From positions 1-44,528 of the forward strand of contig CADBZH010000033.1 of assembly GCA_902799045.1 (NCBI GenBank): DNA of 44,528 nucleotides. The letters are read 5' to 3'. This stretch comes from an uncultured Eubacteriales bacterium (GTDB lineage Bacteria > Bacillota > Clostridia > Christensenellales > Aristaeellaceae). Shown here in pieces: positions 32,490-40,457 of the stretch. The position numbers were made by a program, and so were the translations under genes. Each line of letters starts with the position of its first letter. The first letter of the stretch is position 1. The notes under the pieces were generated by a model. That model saw only the letters and a program-made list of their open reading frames with translations, did no database searches and had not been told where the DNA came from.

Positions 32490-33185
32490 ATGTCAATGTA
32501 TCCTCTTATTCTGATTGCCGACGACGATCCGGTGGTGCACGAGTCGCTGGGGCTGTATCTGGGTTCCGAGGGCTATGAGCACCAGAGCGCCTATGACGGT
32601 CAGCAGGCGCTGGAGATGGTGGAGAGCCTGCACCCGGACATGGTGGTGCTGGATCTGATGATGCCCCGGGTATCGGGCATCGACGTCTGCCGCACCATTC
32701 GCCAGACCAGCTCGCTGCCCATCATCATGCTCACGGCCAAGGGCGAGGAGATCGACCGCATCCTGGGCCTGGAGCTGGGCGCCGACGATTACATTGTCAA
32801 GCCCTTCTCGCCCCGGGAGGTGCTGGCCCGCATCAAGGCGGTGCTGCGCCGCTTCAGCGAAAAGACCGGCGAGGAGGATTCCTCCATCATCCGCCTGCCC
32901 CAGCTGGAGATCAGCCTGGAGAATTACCAGGTGAAGGTGGCCGGCAAGGTGATTCCCTGCACCCCGAAGGAAGTGGAGATCCTGCACATGCTCACCAGCA
33001 ACGTCGGCCAGGTCTTCTCCCGCGAACAGATCCTCAGCAGGGTTTGGGGCTATGATTACTTTGGCGATACCCGCACCGTGGACGCGCACATCAAGCGCAT
33101 CCGCCAGAAGCTGCCCCAGGAGAACGTGCCCTGGGCGCTGAAGACGGTCTACGGCGTGGGCTATCGGTTTGAGGTCAACGCATGA
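32490..33185 (+). CDS. walR: OmpR/PhoB-family response regulator, WalR-like
   Basis: Protein of 231 aa. The receiver has acidic pocket DDD at residues 10-12, phosphoacceptor D55 in VVLDLMMP, T in MLTAKGEE near 83 and K in VKPFSP near 105. The C-terminal winged helix (~130-229) has FSREQILSRVWGYDYFGDTRTVDAHIKRIR, split by a turn. The origin-proximal position, the cognate kinase and WalJ in the window support WalR, which controls cell-wall hydrolases; PhoP-like is the alternative. GGGGTGAT is the ribosome site. The stop overlaps the kinase ATG (ATGA at 33182). Confidence 0.85.
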   Translation: MSMYPLILIADDDPVVHESLGLYLGSEGYEHQSAYDGQQALEMVESLHPDMVVLDLMMPRVSGIDVCRTIRQTSSLPIIMLTAKGEEIDRILGLELGADDYIVKPFSPREVLARIKAVLRRFSEKTGEEDSSIIRLPQLEISLENYQVKVAGKVIPCTPKEVEILHMLTSNVGQVFSREQILSRVWGYDYFGDTRTVDAHIKRIRQKLPQENVPWALKTVYGVGYRFEVNA

Positions 33186-34618
33186 GAAAACATAGCGCGC
33201 TTGTCCGGCGCGCGGCACTCTTAGCGGCAATCGCGGTGGGAATCGCGGTTGCCGTGGGTCTGTCTGTCTTTGTACTGGTGAGCGGAGGGCAGACGTCCTC
33301 TGCCGCGCGCGAAGGCGGAAACCTGCTTTGGCCGGCGGTCCTCTCCGGGGCGGCGGCGCTGGCGGCGTCCCTGGCGGCGGTGTGGCTGCTGGCGGAAAAG
33401 CTGATGCGCCCGGCCCAGGCGCCCGTGGAAAAGCTGCGGGACGCGGCGGTGGCCATGTCCGAGGGCGATTTGGACGTGCGCGCCGACGAGACCGCCGAGG
33501 GCGAGGTCGGCGAGGTGGCCCGGGCGGTGAACCAGCTGAGCTATCAGCTCTCCCGCAACCTCTACACCCTGATCGTGGAGCGCAACCGCCTGCGCAACAT
33601 GCTCAACGGTCTGTCCGAGGGCATCGTCGCCATCGACCGGGAGGGCAAAATCACCCACACCAACCCCGCCGTGGAGAAGTTCTTCACGCGCCAGAAGCTG
33701 GCGCTGCACCTGCCCGATCCCCGCATGAAGGTGATCAACGACAAGAGCGTGTGGGAGGATTTCGACCGGGTCATCGAGACCGGCGAGCCCTCCACCCGCA
33801 ACCTGAACGCCAAGGACATGATCCTCCGCCTGACGATCACCCCGATCGTCGACGAGATCGGCAGCATCGCCGGCGCGGTGGGTCTGTTTTCCGACATCAC
33901 CCAGATGGAGCGCCTGGAAAAGACCCGGCGGGACTATGTCTCCAACGTGTCCCATGAGTTGCGCACGCCGCTGACGGCCATGCGCGCGCTGATCGAGCCG
34001 CTGAAGGAGGGCATGGTCACCGAGGAGGCGGACCGGCAGCGCTACTACGACATCATCCTGCGGGAGATCCTGCGCCTTTCCCGCCTGATCAACGACCAGC
34101 TGGAGCTGTCCAGGCTTCAGAGCGGCACGCTGGCGATCCAAAAGAGCGTCATCACGCTGGACGACGTGGTCTACGACGTGTGCGACCGCTATACCGGCAT
34201 CGCCGCGGAGCACGGCCTGGAGCTGAAGGTGGACACCGACTTCACCCAGTGCCCCGCCGTGTACGCCAACGCCGACCGGGTGGAGCAGATGCTGATCATC
34301 CTGGTGGACAACGCCATCAAGTATACGGAGAGCGGCTCCGTCGCCGTCTCCGCCGACTGGGATGACGATCGCGTGGTGATCCACGTGAAGGACACCGGCA
34401 TCGGCATCGAGGAGACCGACCTGCCCTATGTGTTCGACCGGTTCTACAAGGTCGACAAGGCCCACAGCGGCAAGGGCAGCGGCCTCGGCCTGTCCATCGC
34501 CCGGGAGCTGCTCAACCGCATGGGCGAGGAAATCTGGGTCGAGAGCGAAAAGGGCGTCGGCACCGAGTTCTCCTTCACCGTGCACCTGCCGAAGGACGAG
34601 GCAGAGAGCAGGGAGTAG
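33182..34618 (+). CDS. walK: Sensor histidine kinase, WalK-like
   Basis: Protein of 478 aa. TM helices lie near 10-32 and 50-70 with a very short extracellular loop, then HAMP (~70-125), PAS (~130-235), HisKA with H258 in SNVSHELRTPL, and HATPase with VDNAIKYTES near 380, DTGIGIEE near 405 and GKGSGLGLS near 433. The short loop and single PAS resemble streptococcal VicK or PhoR rather than Bacillus WalK, which has a large external sensor. walH and walI are absent. The C-terminal ESRE and TAG stop derive from a GGGAGTA unit (34608-34618). Confidence 0.85.
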   Translation: MRKHSALVRRAALLAAIAVGIAVAVGLSVFVLVSGGQTSSAAREGGNLLWPAVLSGAAALAASLAAVWLLAEKLMRPAQAPVEKLRDAAVAMSEGDLDVRADETAEGEVGEVARAVNQLSYQLSRNLYTLIVERNRLRNMLNGLSEGIVAIDREGKITHTNPAVEKFFTRQKLALHLPDPRMKVINDKSVWEDFDRVIETGEPSTRNLNAKDMILRLTITPIVDEIGSIAGAVGLFSDITQMERLEKTRRDYVSNVSHELRTPLTAMRALIEPLKEGMVTEEADRQRYYDIILREILRLSRLINDQLELSRLQSGTLAIQKSVITLDDVVYDVCDRYTGIAAEHGLELKVDTDFTQCPAVYANADRVEQMLIILVDNAIKYTESGSVAVSADWDDDRVVIHVKDTGIGIEETDLPYVFDRFYKVDKAHSGKGSGLGLSIARELLNRMGEEIWVESEKGVGTEFSFTVHLPKDEAESRE

Positions 34619-34646
34619 GGAGCGTGGAGTTATAGAATGCCCGGAA

Positions 34647-34775
34647 ACCGGATTGCCACGGCCCGTTGGGCTTCGCAATGACGTGGCAATGGTGAGATAT
34701 TTCATTCCTATGGAAATGGAGCATATATATCTCATGTACGTCATTGCGAGGAGCGAAGCGACGTGGCAATCCGGG
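34647..34775 (+). repeat. Two-arm hairpin repeat
   Basis: The left arm is degenerate (GGCCCGTTGGGCT apex); the right arm has GAGCGAAGCGAC. The middle CCTATGGAAATGGAGCATA followed by TATATCTCATGTACG is the intact counterpart of the MITE-interrupted copy. An AAATCC-GAA-GGATTT hairpin follows at 34792. Confidence 0.9.
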
Positions 34776-34905
34776 TCCCCGTTCAAAGGATGAAATCCGA
34801 AGGATTTCTTCCACGACTCCTGACTCTTCTCTCCGACTCCTGACTCTTCTCTCCTAACGCCTCACCCAATCAAAGTATACTGCCATTAACTGCGAGGTTC
34901 AGTCT

Positions 34906-36174
34906 ATGTCACGTCGTTCCCTCCATCGCCGTCAGAGGGCCCAGGGCGGATGCCTGTCCTGGGCCATCGGTCTGTTGGCCGTGACGGCGCTGGCGCTGGT
35001 CGCCGCGCTGATCATCACCAGCCGCCTGCCCAAGCCGAAGCCGGACGCCGTCGCGCCGCAGGCCACGGCCCAGGAAGCGCCTGAAGGGACGATTCCGCCC
35101 GGCGGCCTGGGCATGGTGGTCACGGCGGACAGCTTCCAGGACGAGGGCGGGGGACAGATCCCCGTGCTGACGCCGTCGCCCACCCCCACGCTGGAGCCGA
35201 CGCCGACGCCCAGGCCCACCTACAACCCCGACGAGCCCTTTGCGCTGGTGCGGCCCCAGGCCACGGCCCCCGGCTTTTTGCCGGTCTACATCAAGGCCGA
35301 CACCGAGGACAAGCGCATCGCCATCACCGTGGACGAGTGCTCCGGCGCGGCCATCGTCGAGGATTTCGCCCGGACCGCCGCGAAGTACGGCGCGAAGCTG
35401 ACGCTGTTTCCCACCGGGGAAAACGTGATGCGCAAGGGCATGGCGGACGTGCTGAAGGTCTGCTACTACACGATGGGCTTTGAGCTGGAAAACCGCTGCT
35501 ACAGCGGCACCGCCCGGCTCTACACCATGAACGACGCCATGATGGCCTCGGAGATCTGGAAGCAGGAGATCGCCCTCAGCTACATCCTGGGCGTGCGCTA
35601 TCATCCCCACTTCCTGCGCCTCTACGGCGGCGACGGCGAGAACGACCTGCGCACCCACACCTTCCTGTACGAGCAGGGCTATCTGGGCGTGGCGCACTGG
35701 ACCTTCAACGGCGGCACTATGGCCGAGGGCAAGATCGGCACGAACCTCGCCCCGGGCAACATCTACTTCTTCAAGACCACCCGGGAAGACCTGCGCATGA
35801 TGGACCTGCTGATGGACGAGGCCAGGGGCCAGGGCTATGAGATGGTGACGCTGAACGAGCTGTTCGGCTACGAGGCCAACGAGGCCGAGGACGTGGGCAA
35901 CATCCTGGCCGAGACCATGCCGGAGCTGGTGGGCGAGGTGCCCTATTACTTCATGAAGACCGGCGACTGCACCTGGGCCACGTACCTGCTCCAGCGCCGC
36001 CTGATCGAGCTGGGCTACCTCTCCGAGGGCAGCGCCGACGGCGTGTTCGGCAGCGGCACCGCCGCCGCCCTCAGCGCCTTCCAGGCCAAGCTCGGCCTCG
36101 CCGCCACCGGCGCCGCCGACCCCATCACCCAGGAAAAGCTCTATGCCTCCGACGCCCCGGGTGTGAATGAGTGA
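34906..36174 (+). CDS. Catalytically dead NodB-like protein with PG-binding domain
   Basis: Protein of 422 aa. A basic tail, a membrane anchor (~18-40), a Pro/Thr-rich linker (PTPTLEPTPTPRPTYNP), a NodB-like polysaccharide deacetylase domain (~125-320) and a C-terminal PG_binding_1 domain (~350-415, with LIELGYL and DGVFGSGTAAALSAFQ). The active site is not conserved: the DD pair is D143-E144 (TVDEC), and the HxxxH metal ligands are replaced in ENRCYSG (R and G). It should sit outside the membrane and bind wall or partner without deacetylating. It is a paralog of the active-looking gene at 38746. Confidence 0.82.
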   Translation: MSRRSLHRRQRAQGGCLSWAIGLLAVTALALVAALIITSRLPKPKPDAVAPQATAQEAPEGTIPPGGLGMVVTADSFQDEGGGQIPVLTPSPTPTLEPTPTPRPTYNPDEPFALVRPQATAPGFLPVYIKADTEDKRIAITVDECSGAAIVEDFARTAAKYGAKLTLFPTGENVMRKGMADVLKVCYYTMGFELENRCYSGTARLYTMNDAMMASEIWKQEIALSYILGVRYHPHFLRLYGGDGENDLRTHTFLYEQGYLGVAHWTFNGGTMAEGKIGTNLAPGNIYFFKTTREDLRMMDLLMDEARGQGYEMVTLNELFGYEANEAEDVGNILAETMPELVGEVPYYFMKTGDCTWATYLLQRRLIELGYLSEGSADGVFGSGTAAALSAFQAKLGLAATGAADPITQEKLYASDAPGVNE

Positions 36175-36225
36175 GTGATGCGACAATAGGGACGGTTCCT
36201 TTTATCATGCGTCTCTATCATGGGA

Positions 36226-36502
36226 AACCGGATTGCCACGTCGAACCCTGTGGGTTCTCCTCGCAATGACGTCGTGCGGATAGGATTTGCAGCACGTCAT
36301 TTACGAGGAGGAGCGCAGCGACGACGTGGGAATCCGGTTCCTTTATCACTCGTCTTTGTCAATGGGAAACCGGATTGCCACGGCCTTCGGCCTCGCAATG
36401 ACGTGGCATTGGAAGAGATATTTCTTTCCTGTAGAAATGATACTCACCCGTCTCCCGCAACGTCATTGCGAGGAGGCCATGGGCCGACGTGGCAATCCGG
36501 TT
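36226..36502 (+). repeat. Two hairpin repeat copies upstream of the LacI gene
   Basis: Copy 1 (36226-36340) has apex GAACCC-TGT-GGGTTC (36243-36257). Copy 2 (36369-36502) has apices GGCC-TTC-GGCC and GGCC-ATG-GGCC. They are followed by AAATCCC-GAA-GGGATTT and CACTCC-type short repeats to 36585. The 494-nt gap holds no gene. Confidence 0.9.
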
Positions 36503-36594
36503 CTCCTGAAATCAATCAAATCCCGAAGGGATTTGCACCTCAACTCCTCACTCCACACTCCACACTCCCAACTCCTCACTCCTCCAAAATCCCC

Positions 36595-36623
36595 TTGCAT
36601 TTCCCCTCCGAACAGGGTATACT
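36595..36623 (+). promoter_or_regulatory. sigma-A promoter of the LacI-type gene
   Basis: TTGCAT (36595-36600), 17 nt, TATACT (36618-36623). An imperfect palindrome GAAACC-N6-GGCTTC at 36634-36651 overlaps the expected transcription start and could be an autoregulatory operator. Confidence 0.7.
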
Positions 36624-36668
36624 CTCTATAAGCGAAACCGATTTAGGCTTCACAGGGAGGGTGCACCC

Positions 36669-37709
36669 ATGTCAGTGACGATCAAGGATGTCGCGCGCTA
36701 CTGCGGCCTGTCCATTTCCACGGTCAGCAAGGTATTCAACGGCTATCCGGACATCAGCGAGCTCACCCGCCGCCAGGTGACGGAGGCGGCGCGGGAGATC
36801 GGTTACAAGCCCAACGCGCTGGCCCGGGCGCTGAAGACGAACCGAAGCTACAACCTGGGCGTGCTGATGGTGGACGACAACATCAGCGGCCTGACGCACC
36901 CGTTTTTCGCGGCGGTGCTGAACGCCTTCAAGCTGGAGGCCGAGCACCAGGGCTTCGACATCACCTTCATCAACCACAACATCGGCACCATGGAGATGAC
37001 CTACCTGGAGCACTGCCGCTATCGCAATGTGGACGGCGTGTGCCTGGCCTGCGTGAATTTCTATTCCGCGGAGATCGCGGAGCTGACCGCCAGCGGCATT
37101 CCCTGCGTCACCATCGACCACGGCTTCACCGGCCATCCCGGCATCTTTTCCGACAACCGCAGCGGCATCCGCCTGCTGGTGGACCGCGCCGTCTCGCTGG
37201 GCCACACGCGCGTGGCCTACATCCACGGCCAGCGCAATTCCCTGGTGACGGAGACCCGCATCCAGGGCTTCCGCGAGGCCATGGCGGCCCACGGGCTCGC
37301 GGTGCCGGAGGAGTATGTGCGCCCCGGCCGCTACGACGACGCCGACGGCGACAGCATCCGCGAAAACCTGTCGGCGCTGTTGGACATGAAGCGGCGGCCC
37401 ACCTGCGTGCTGCTGCCCGACGACTCGGCCTACCTGTCCGCGCAGGAGGTGCTGCATGAGCGCGGGCTGCGCGCCCCGGCGGACATCTCCCTCGCCGGGT
37501 ACGACGGCGTGCGCTCCATCCAGGTCGTGCGCCCGCGGCTCACCACTGTCCGCCAGGACAGCGCCGCCATGGGCCGCGAGGCCGCTCGCCGGCTCATCGA
37601 CCACATCAACCACCCCACCGAAGCCTTCGAACCGGTGCTCGTTCCCTGCGAGATTTTGGAGGGCGAGACGATGGGGAGCAGGGAAGAGGGAGTAGGGAGT
37701 AGGGAGTAG
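36669..37709 (+). CDS. LacI-family transcriptional regulator
   Basis: Protein of 346 aa with GGGAGGG upstream. The N-terminal HTH (VTIKDVARYCGLSISTVSKV, residues 3-22) and hinge helix (NALARALKTNR, ~50-60) are complete. The periplasmic-binding-like effector domain covers ~62-335. It should repress or activate sugar or nucleoside genes in response to a small ligand, but no catabolic operon is adjacent, so its targets are unknown. The last ~11 residues (MGSREEGVGSRE) and the stop are encoded by GGGAGTA heptamers, an extension beyond the normal C-terminus. Confidence 0.92.
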   Translation: MSVTIKDVARYCGLSISTVSKVFNGYPDISELTRRQVTEAAREIGYKPNALARALKTNRSYNLGVLMVDDNISGLTHPFFAAVLNAFKLEAEHQGFDITFINHNIGTMEMTYLEHCRYRNVDGVCLACVNFYSAEIAELTASGIPCVTIDHGFTGHPGIFSDNRSGIRLLVDRAVSLGHTRVAYIHGQRNSLVTETRIQGFREAMAAHGLAVPEEYVRPGRYDDADGDSIRENLSALLDMKRRPTCVLLPDDSAYLSAQEVLHERGLRAPADISLAGYDGVRSIQVVRPRLTTVRQDSAAMGREAARRLIDHINHPTEAFEPVLVPCEILEGETMGSREEGVGSRE

Positions 37710-37735
37710 GGAGTAGGAATAGCGGCTGCCGCGCT
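37688..37735 (+). repeat. Heptamer array (GGGAGTA)n plus AATAGCGGCTGCCGCGCT
   Basis: The array begins within the LacI reading frame and supplies the stop. It carries the same 3' block as the array after rimO. A CCTTCCCCC-GAT-GGGGAAGG repeat follows (37742-37763). Confidence 0.92.
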
Positions 37736-37848
37736 TTATAGCCTTCCCCCGATGGGGAAGGTGGCACGGCGAAGCCGTGACGGATGAGGTCCCTGACGGA
37801 TGGCTTCGCGCCTTGATCGCGCCAGAGGCGCTGTGACAACAGGAAGCA

Positions 37849-37891
37849 GGAATAGCTGCCGCCGCGTTATGGAGGCCGCTATTCCTTTTTT
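37849..37891 (+). terminator. Intrinsic terminator before the Cys-rich protein gene
   Basis: GGAATAGC (37849-37856) and GCTATTCC (37878-37885), with inner GCC/GGC pairs, are followed by six T. It ends transcription from the LacI gene. Confidence 0.8.
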
Positions 37892-37967
37892 CTGACCCCT
37901 CTCATTCACCCTTTTCCCGGCCCGGGCGTAGTATACTCCGAACCCCAAGAAAGGAGTTGCTACCATC

Positions 37968-38564
37968 ATGGCAAACAACAATCGCTGCGGCTGCGGATCG
38001 CGCCGCAATTCCAATAGCTACGGCTGCCTGGGCAGTGTGAACGATCGCTGGCGCTGGGACAACTATCCCTATTACGGCGGGCCCTGCCCGGACGTGAACG
38101 GGGACTATGACGGCGACTGCGAGGACCGCGAGGACCGCGGCTGCCGCCGCCGCTGCCGGAGGAAGGGATGCTGCGGCCTGTTCACGGCGATGCTGCCGAT
38201 GGCCGTCATCGCCAACGGCATCATCCCGCTGGGCGTCACCGGCTGCCTGAACGGCAAGGAGGATTTCGCCATCAATTCCGGCCTGATCACCGTCAAGCGC
38301 GAGGGCACCTACCTGGCCACCTACACCGTGCGCGCGCCCGAAGGGGCGGCGCTGGACACCACCGTCACGCTGAACGTGAACGACGCCTCCCAGTCCGCCG
38401 CCATTTCGGACGTGGGCGGCACCGCGCCCTTCAGCTACACCGCCCAGGCTGTGTTCGAGGCCGACGCGGGCGACACCGTCACGCTGCGCTCCTCCGAGGC
38501 CATCAGCATCACCGAGAGCGCGGCCCAGCCGCTGTTCACCCTGTCGCTGATGAAATTGGACTAA
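37968..38564 (+). CDS. Cys-rich protein with C-terminal beta-sandwich (surface/exosporium-like)
   Basis: Protein of 198 aa with AAAGGAG upstream. Residues 1-45 are Asn/Gly/Tyr-rich with cysteines (NRCGCGSRRNSNSYGCLG). Residues 46-65 are very acidic and then basic with paired Cys (CRRRCRRKGCCG). From ~68 a predicted beta-sandwich of ~130 aa follows (GLITVKREGTYLATYTV, AAISDVGGTAPFSY, DTVTLRSSEAISIT), reminiscent of the C1q/TNF-like C-terminal domains of BclA-type exosporium proteins. That likeness is by eye only. It has no signal peptide, as is usual for spore-coat proteins. A spore surface role is an inference. Confidence 0.6.
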   Translation: MANNNRCGCGSRRNSNSYGCLGSVNDRWRWDNYPYYGGPCPDVNGDYDGDCEDREDRGCRRRCRRKGCCGLFTAMLPMAVIANGIIPLGVTGCLNGKEDFAINSGLITVKREGTYLATYTVRAPEGAALDTTVTLNVNDASQSAAISDVGGTAPFSYTAQAVFEADAGDTVTLRSSEAISITESAAQPLFTLSLMKLD

Positions 38565-38583
38565 ATCAAGACATTTTCCCCGT

Positions 38584-38607
38584 GGGCGCGGTGTACCGCG
38601 CCCATTT
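38584..38607 (+). terminator. Intrinsic terminator after the Cys-rich protein gene
   Basis: GGGCGCGG, loop TGTA, CCGCGCCC, then ATTT. The stem is perfect over 8 bp and lies 20 nt past the stop. Confidence 0.75.
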
Positions 38608-38609
38608 CG

Positions 38610-38638
38610 TTGACTTTTGCGAAGCGTTCTGTTATACT
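38610..38638 (+). promoter_or_regulatory. sigma-A promoter of the NodB-type deacetylase gene
   Basis: TTGACT (38610-38615), 17 nt, TATACT (38633-38638). The predicted start near 38645 gives a 100-nt structured leader. Confidence 0.8.
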
Positions 38639-38652
38639 TTATGCGACATCCA

Positions 38653-38725
38653 GGGGAGTATTCCCGATTGGTTCCATCGGCGGATAAGACAGCGGGAAGT
38701 CCCGTGGTCTATCCGTTTTTGTTTT
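38653..38725 (+). promoter_or_regulatory. Structured 5' leader ending in a terminator hairpin (attenuator candidate)
   Basis: Three consecutive hairpins: GGGGA-GTA-TTCCC (38653-38665); CCGAT(T)GG-TT-CCATCGG (38664-38680, sharing two bases with the first, so alternatives compete); and CGGATA-GAC-CGGG paired with CCCG-GTC-TATCCG (38681-38715), followed by TTTTTGTTTTG. The last has the form of an intrinsic terminator and lies 21 nt before the ATG. No known riboswitch class was recognised. Confidence 0.65.
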
Positions 38726-38745
38726 GTGCGAGAAGGGAGAAATCC

Positions 38746-39951
38746 ATGCAGAATCGTGGTTACAGGCCCAGAATGTCCCGCGCGAGGCAGCGGGCGCTGA
38801 TGCGCCGGCGGCTGTTGATCGGCGGCGGCGCGCTGGCGGCGCTGGTGGTGATCGGACTGGTGATCCTGCTGCTGCCCAGGGGCGGCGCGCCGGACAGGGC
38901 CGTGGAGGCCGTCGTGCAGGTGACGCCGGAGCCGGTGGCCCAGGAGGCCCCCGTGGCGGAGGCGCCCGTCCTCGCCGACACGCCCGAGCCCACTCCCGCG
39001 CCCACGCCCCAGCCCACGCAGGAGGCGCTTTCGATGCGGGCGCTGACCCGCCCCACCCCCACGGCCGAGGGCTTCATGCCGGTGTTCTCCAAGGCGGAGA
39101 CCGACGAGAAGATCATCGCCATCACCGTGGACGACTGCTTCCAGGCCGACAACCTCAAGCAGATCGTGGACGCGGCCATCGCCGTGAACGGCAAGCTGAC
39201 CATCTTCCCCATCGGCTTCAACGCCGTCAAGTCCGCCCAGGCCGAGGTGCTGCGCTACGCCTATGACAACGGCTTCGAGCTGGAAAACCACACCTACAGC
39301 CACAACGGCCTGTATGCCATCAGCGCCGACGAAATGGCCGAGCAGGTCTATCAGCAGCAGATGGCGCTCAGCTACGTGCTGGGCGTGGAATACCAGTGCC
39401 ACTTCCTGCGCCCCCGCGGCGGCGACGCCCGTCGGTGCCAGAGGATGCAGATGTACGCCAAACAGATGGGCTATTACGGCATCGCCCACTGGTCGGTGTC
39501 CGGCTCCGGCGACGACGAGAAGATCGCCAAGGGCCTGAAGCCCGGGGCCATCTTCCTGTTCCACACCACCGCCAAGGACCTGGACAAGCTGCTGCGGTTC
39601 ATCCCCTGGGCGGCGGAGCAGGGCTATCAGCTGGTGACGCTGAACGAGATGTTCGACTATCCCGCCAACGAGACCGCCCCGCTGACCACCGACCCCAAGG
39701 GCCGCACGGCCCCCGCGCCGGAGCCCTATGAGATGGTGTATGTGCCGCTGAAGGCCACCAGCTACTGCTGGGAGGCCTACCTGCTGCAGGAGAAGCTGAT
39801 CGCCATGGGCTACCTGACCGGCGAGCCCGACGGCGTGTACGGCAACGACTGCGCCAAGGCCGTCGGCAAGTACCAGCAGGACCACGGCATGGAGGCCAAC
39901 GGCGTCGCCGACGCGGACCTGGTGCGCCAGATCCTGGAGACCGCGACGTGA
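38746..39951 (+). CDS. NodB-type polysaccharide deacetylase with PG-binding domain
   Basis: Protein of 401 aa; ATG 38746 has AGAAGGGAG upstream. The frame is open back to 38617, but that reaches into the promoter. A basic tail is followed by a membrane anchor (~24-43), a Pro/Thr linker (PEPTPAPTPQPTQE), a NodB domain (~110-310) and a PG_binding_1 domain (~330-400, YLTGEPDGVYGNDCAKAV). Catalytic features are kept: D129-D130 in TVDDC, H182 and H186 in ENHTYSH, and RPRGGD for the RPPxG motif. It should remove acetyl groups from peptidoglycan or another wall glycan outside the membrane. It overlaps the dUTPase gene by 4 nt. Confidence 0.87.
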   Translation: MQNRGYRPRMSRARQRALMRRRLLIGGGALAALVVIGLVILLLPRGGAPDRAVEAVVQVTPEPVAQEAPVAEAPVLADTPEPTPAPTPQPTQEALSMRALTRPTPTAEGFMPVFSKAETDEKIIAITVDDCFQADNLKQIVDAAIAVNGKLTIFPIGFNAVKSAQAEVLRYAYDNGFELENHTYSHNGLYAISADEMAEQVYQQQMALSYVLGVEYQCHFLRPRGGDARRCQRMQMYAKQMGYYGIAHWSVSGSGDDEKIAKGLKPGAIFLFHTTAKDLDKLLRFIPWAAEQGYQLVTLNEMFDYPANETAPLTTDPKGRTAPAPEPYEMVYVPLKATSYCWEAYLLQEKLIAMGYLTGEPDGVYGNDCAKAVGKYQQDHGMEANGVADADLVRQILETAT

Positions 39952-40457
39952 TCCGCGCGGCGCAATTCCTGCCCGTCAGCGCGGAGCGGTTCGAGGCCGA
40001 CTGGCGGGGCGCTTTCCCGGAGGCGCCCGTGCCCCCGATGCCCCCGATGCCCCGGCGGGCCACCGCCGGTTCCGCGGGCTATGATTTCTATGCCCCGGCG
40101 GACTGCGCCCTGCGCCCCGGCGAGACCCTGCGGATCCCCACCGGCGTGCGCTGCCGAATCGCGGAGGGCTGGGTGCTGATGCTGTTCCCCCGAAGCGGCC
40201 TGGGCTTCAAGTACCGGCTGATGCTGAGCAACACCGTGGGCGTCGTCGACGCGGATTACTTCGGCGCGAAGAACGAGGGCCACATCTTCATCAAGCTCGT
40301 CAACGCCGGGGACCGGCCCCTGGCCCTGAAACGGGGCGAGGCCTTCGCCCAGGGCGTGCTGCTGCCCTTCGGACTCGCCGAGGACGACGACGCCACCGAG
40401 GCGCGCGTCGGCGGGTTCGGAAGCACGGACGGGGGAGAGCGGAGTGAGGAGTTATAG
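39948..40457 (+). CDS. dut: Deoxyuridine 5'-triphosphate nucleotidohydrolase (dUTPase)
   Basis: Protein of 169 aa from GTG 39948, in a GTGA overlap with the deacetylase stop. It hydrolyses dUTP to dUMP + PPi. All five trimeric dUTPase motifs are present: TAGSAGYDFYA, PRSGLGFKY, NTVGVVDADYFG, AFAQGVLLPFG and the C-terminal RVGGFGSTD. The middle motif has an insertion (AKN before EG). Residues 1-35 are an extra N-terminal segment with PPMPPMPRR. The last residues (GERSEEL) and stop come from GGAGTGAGGAGT-type repeat DNA. Confidence 0.93.
   Translation: MIRAAQFLPVSAERFEADWRGAFPEAPVPPMPPMPRRATAGSAGYDFYAPADCALRPGETLRIPTGVRCRIAEGWVLMLFPRSGLGFKYRLMLSNTVGVVDADYFGAKNEGHIFIKLVNAGDRPLALKRGEAFAQGVLLPFGLAEDDDATEARVGGFGSTDGGERSEEL

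Noticed and set aside
38617-38745. N-terminal extension of the NodB-type deacetylase
   Set aside because: The frame is open, but it starts inside the promoter spacer and reads through the terminator hairpin. ATG 38746 has a proper ribosome site and begins a normal anchor.
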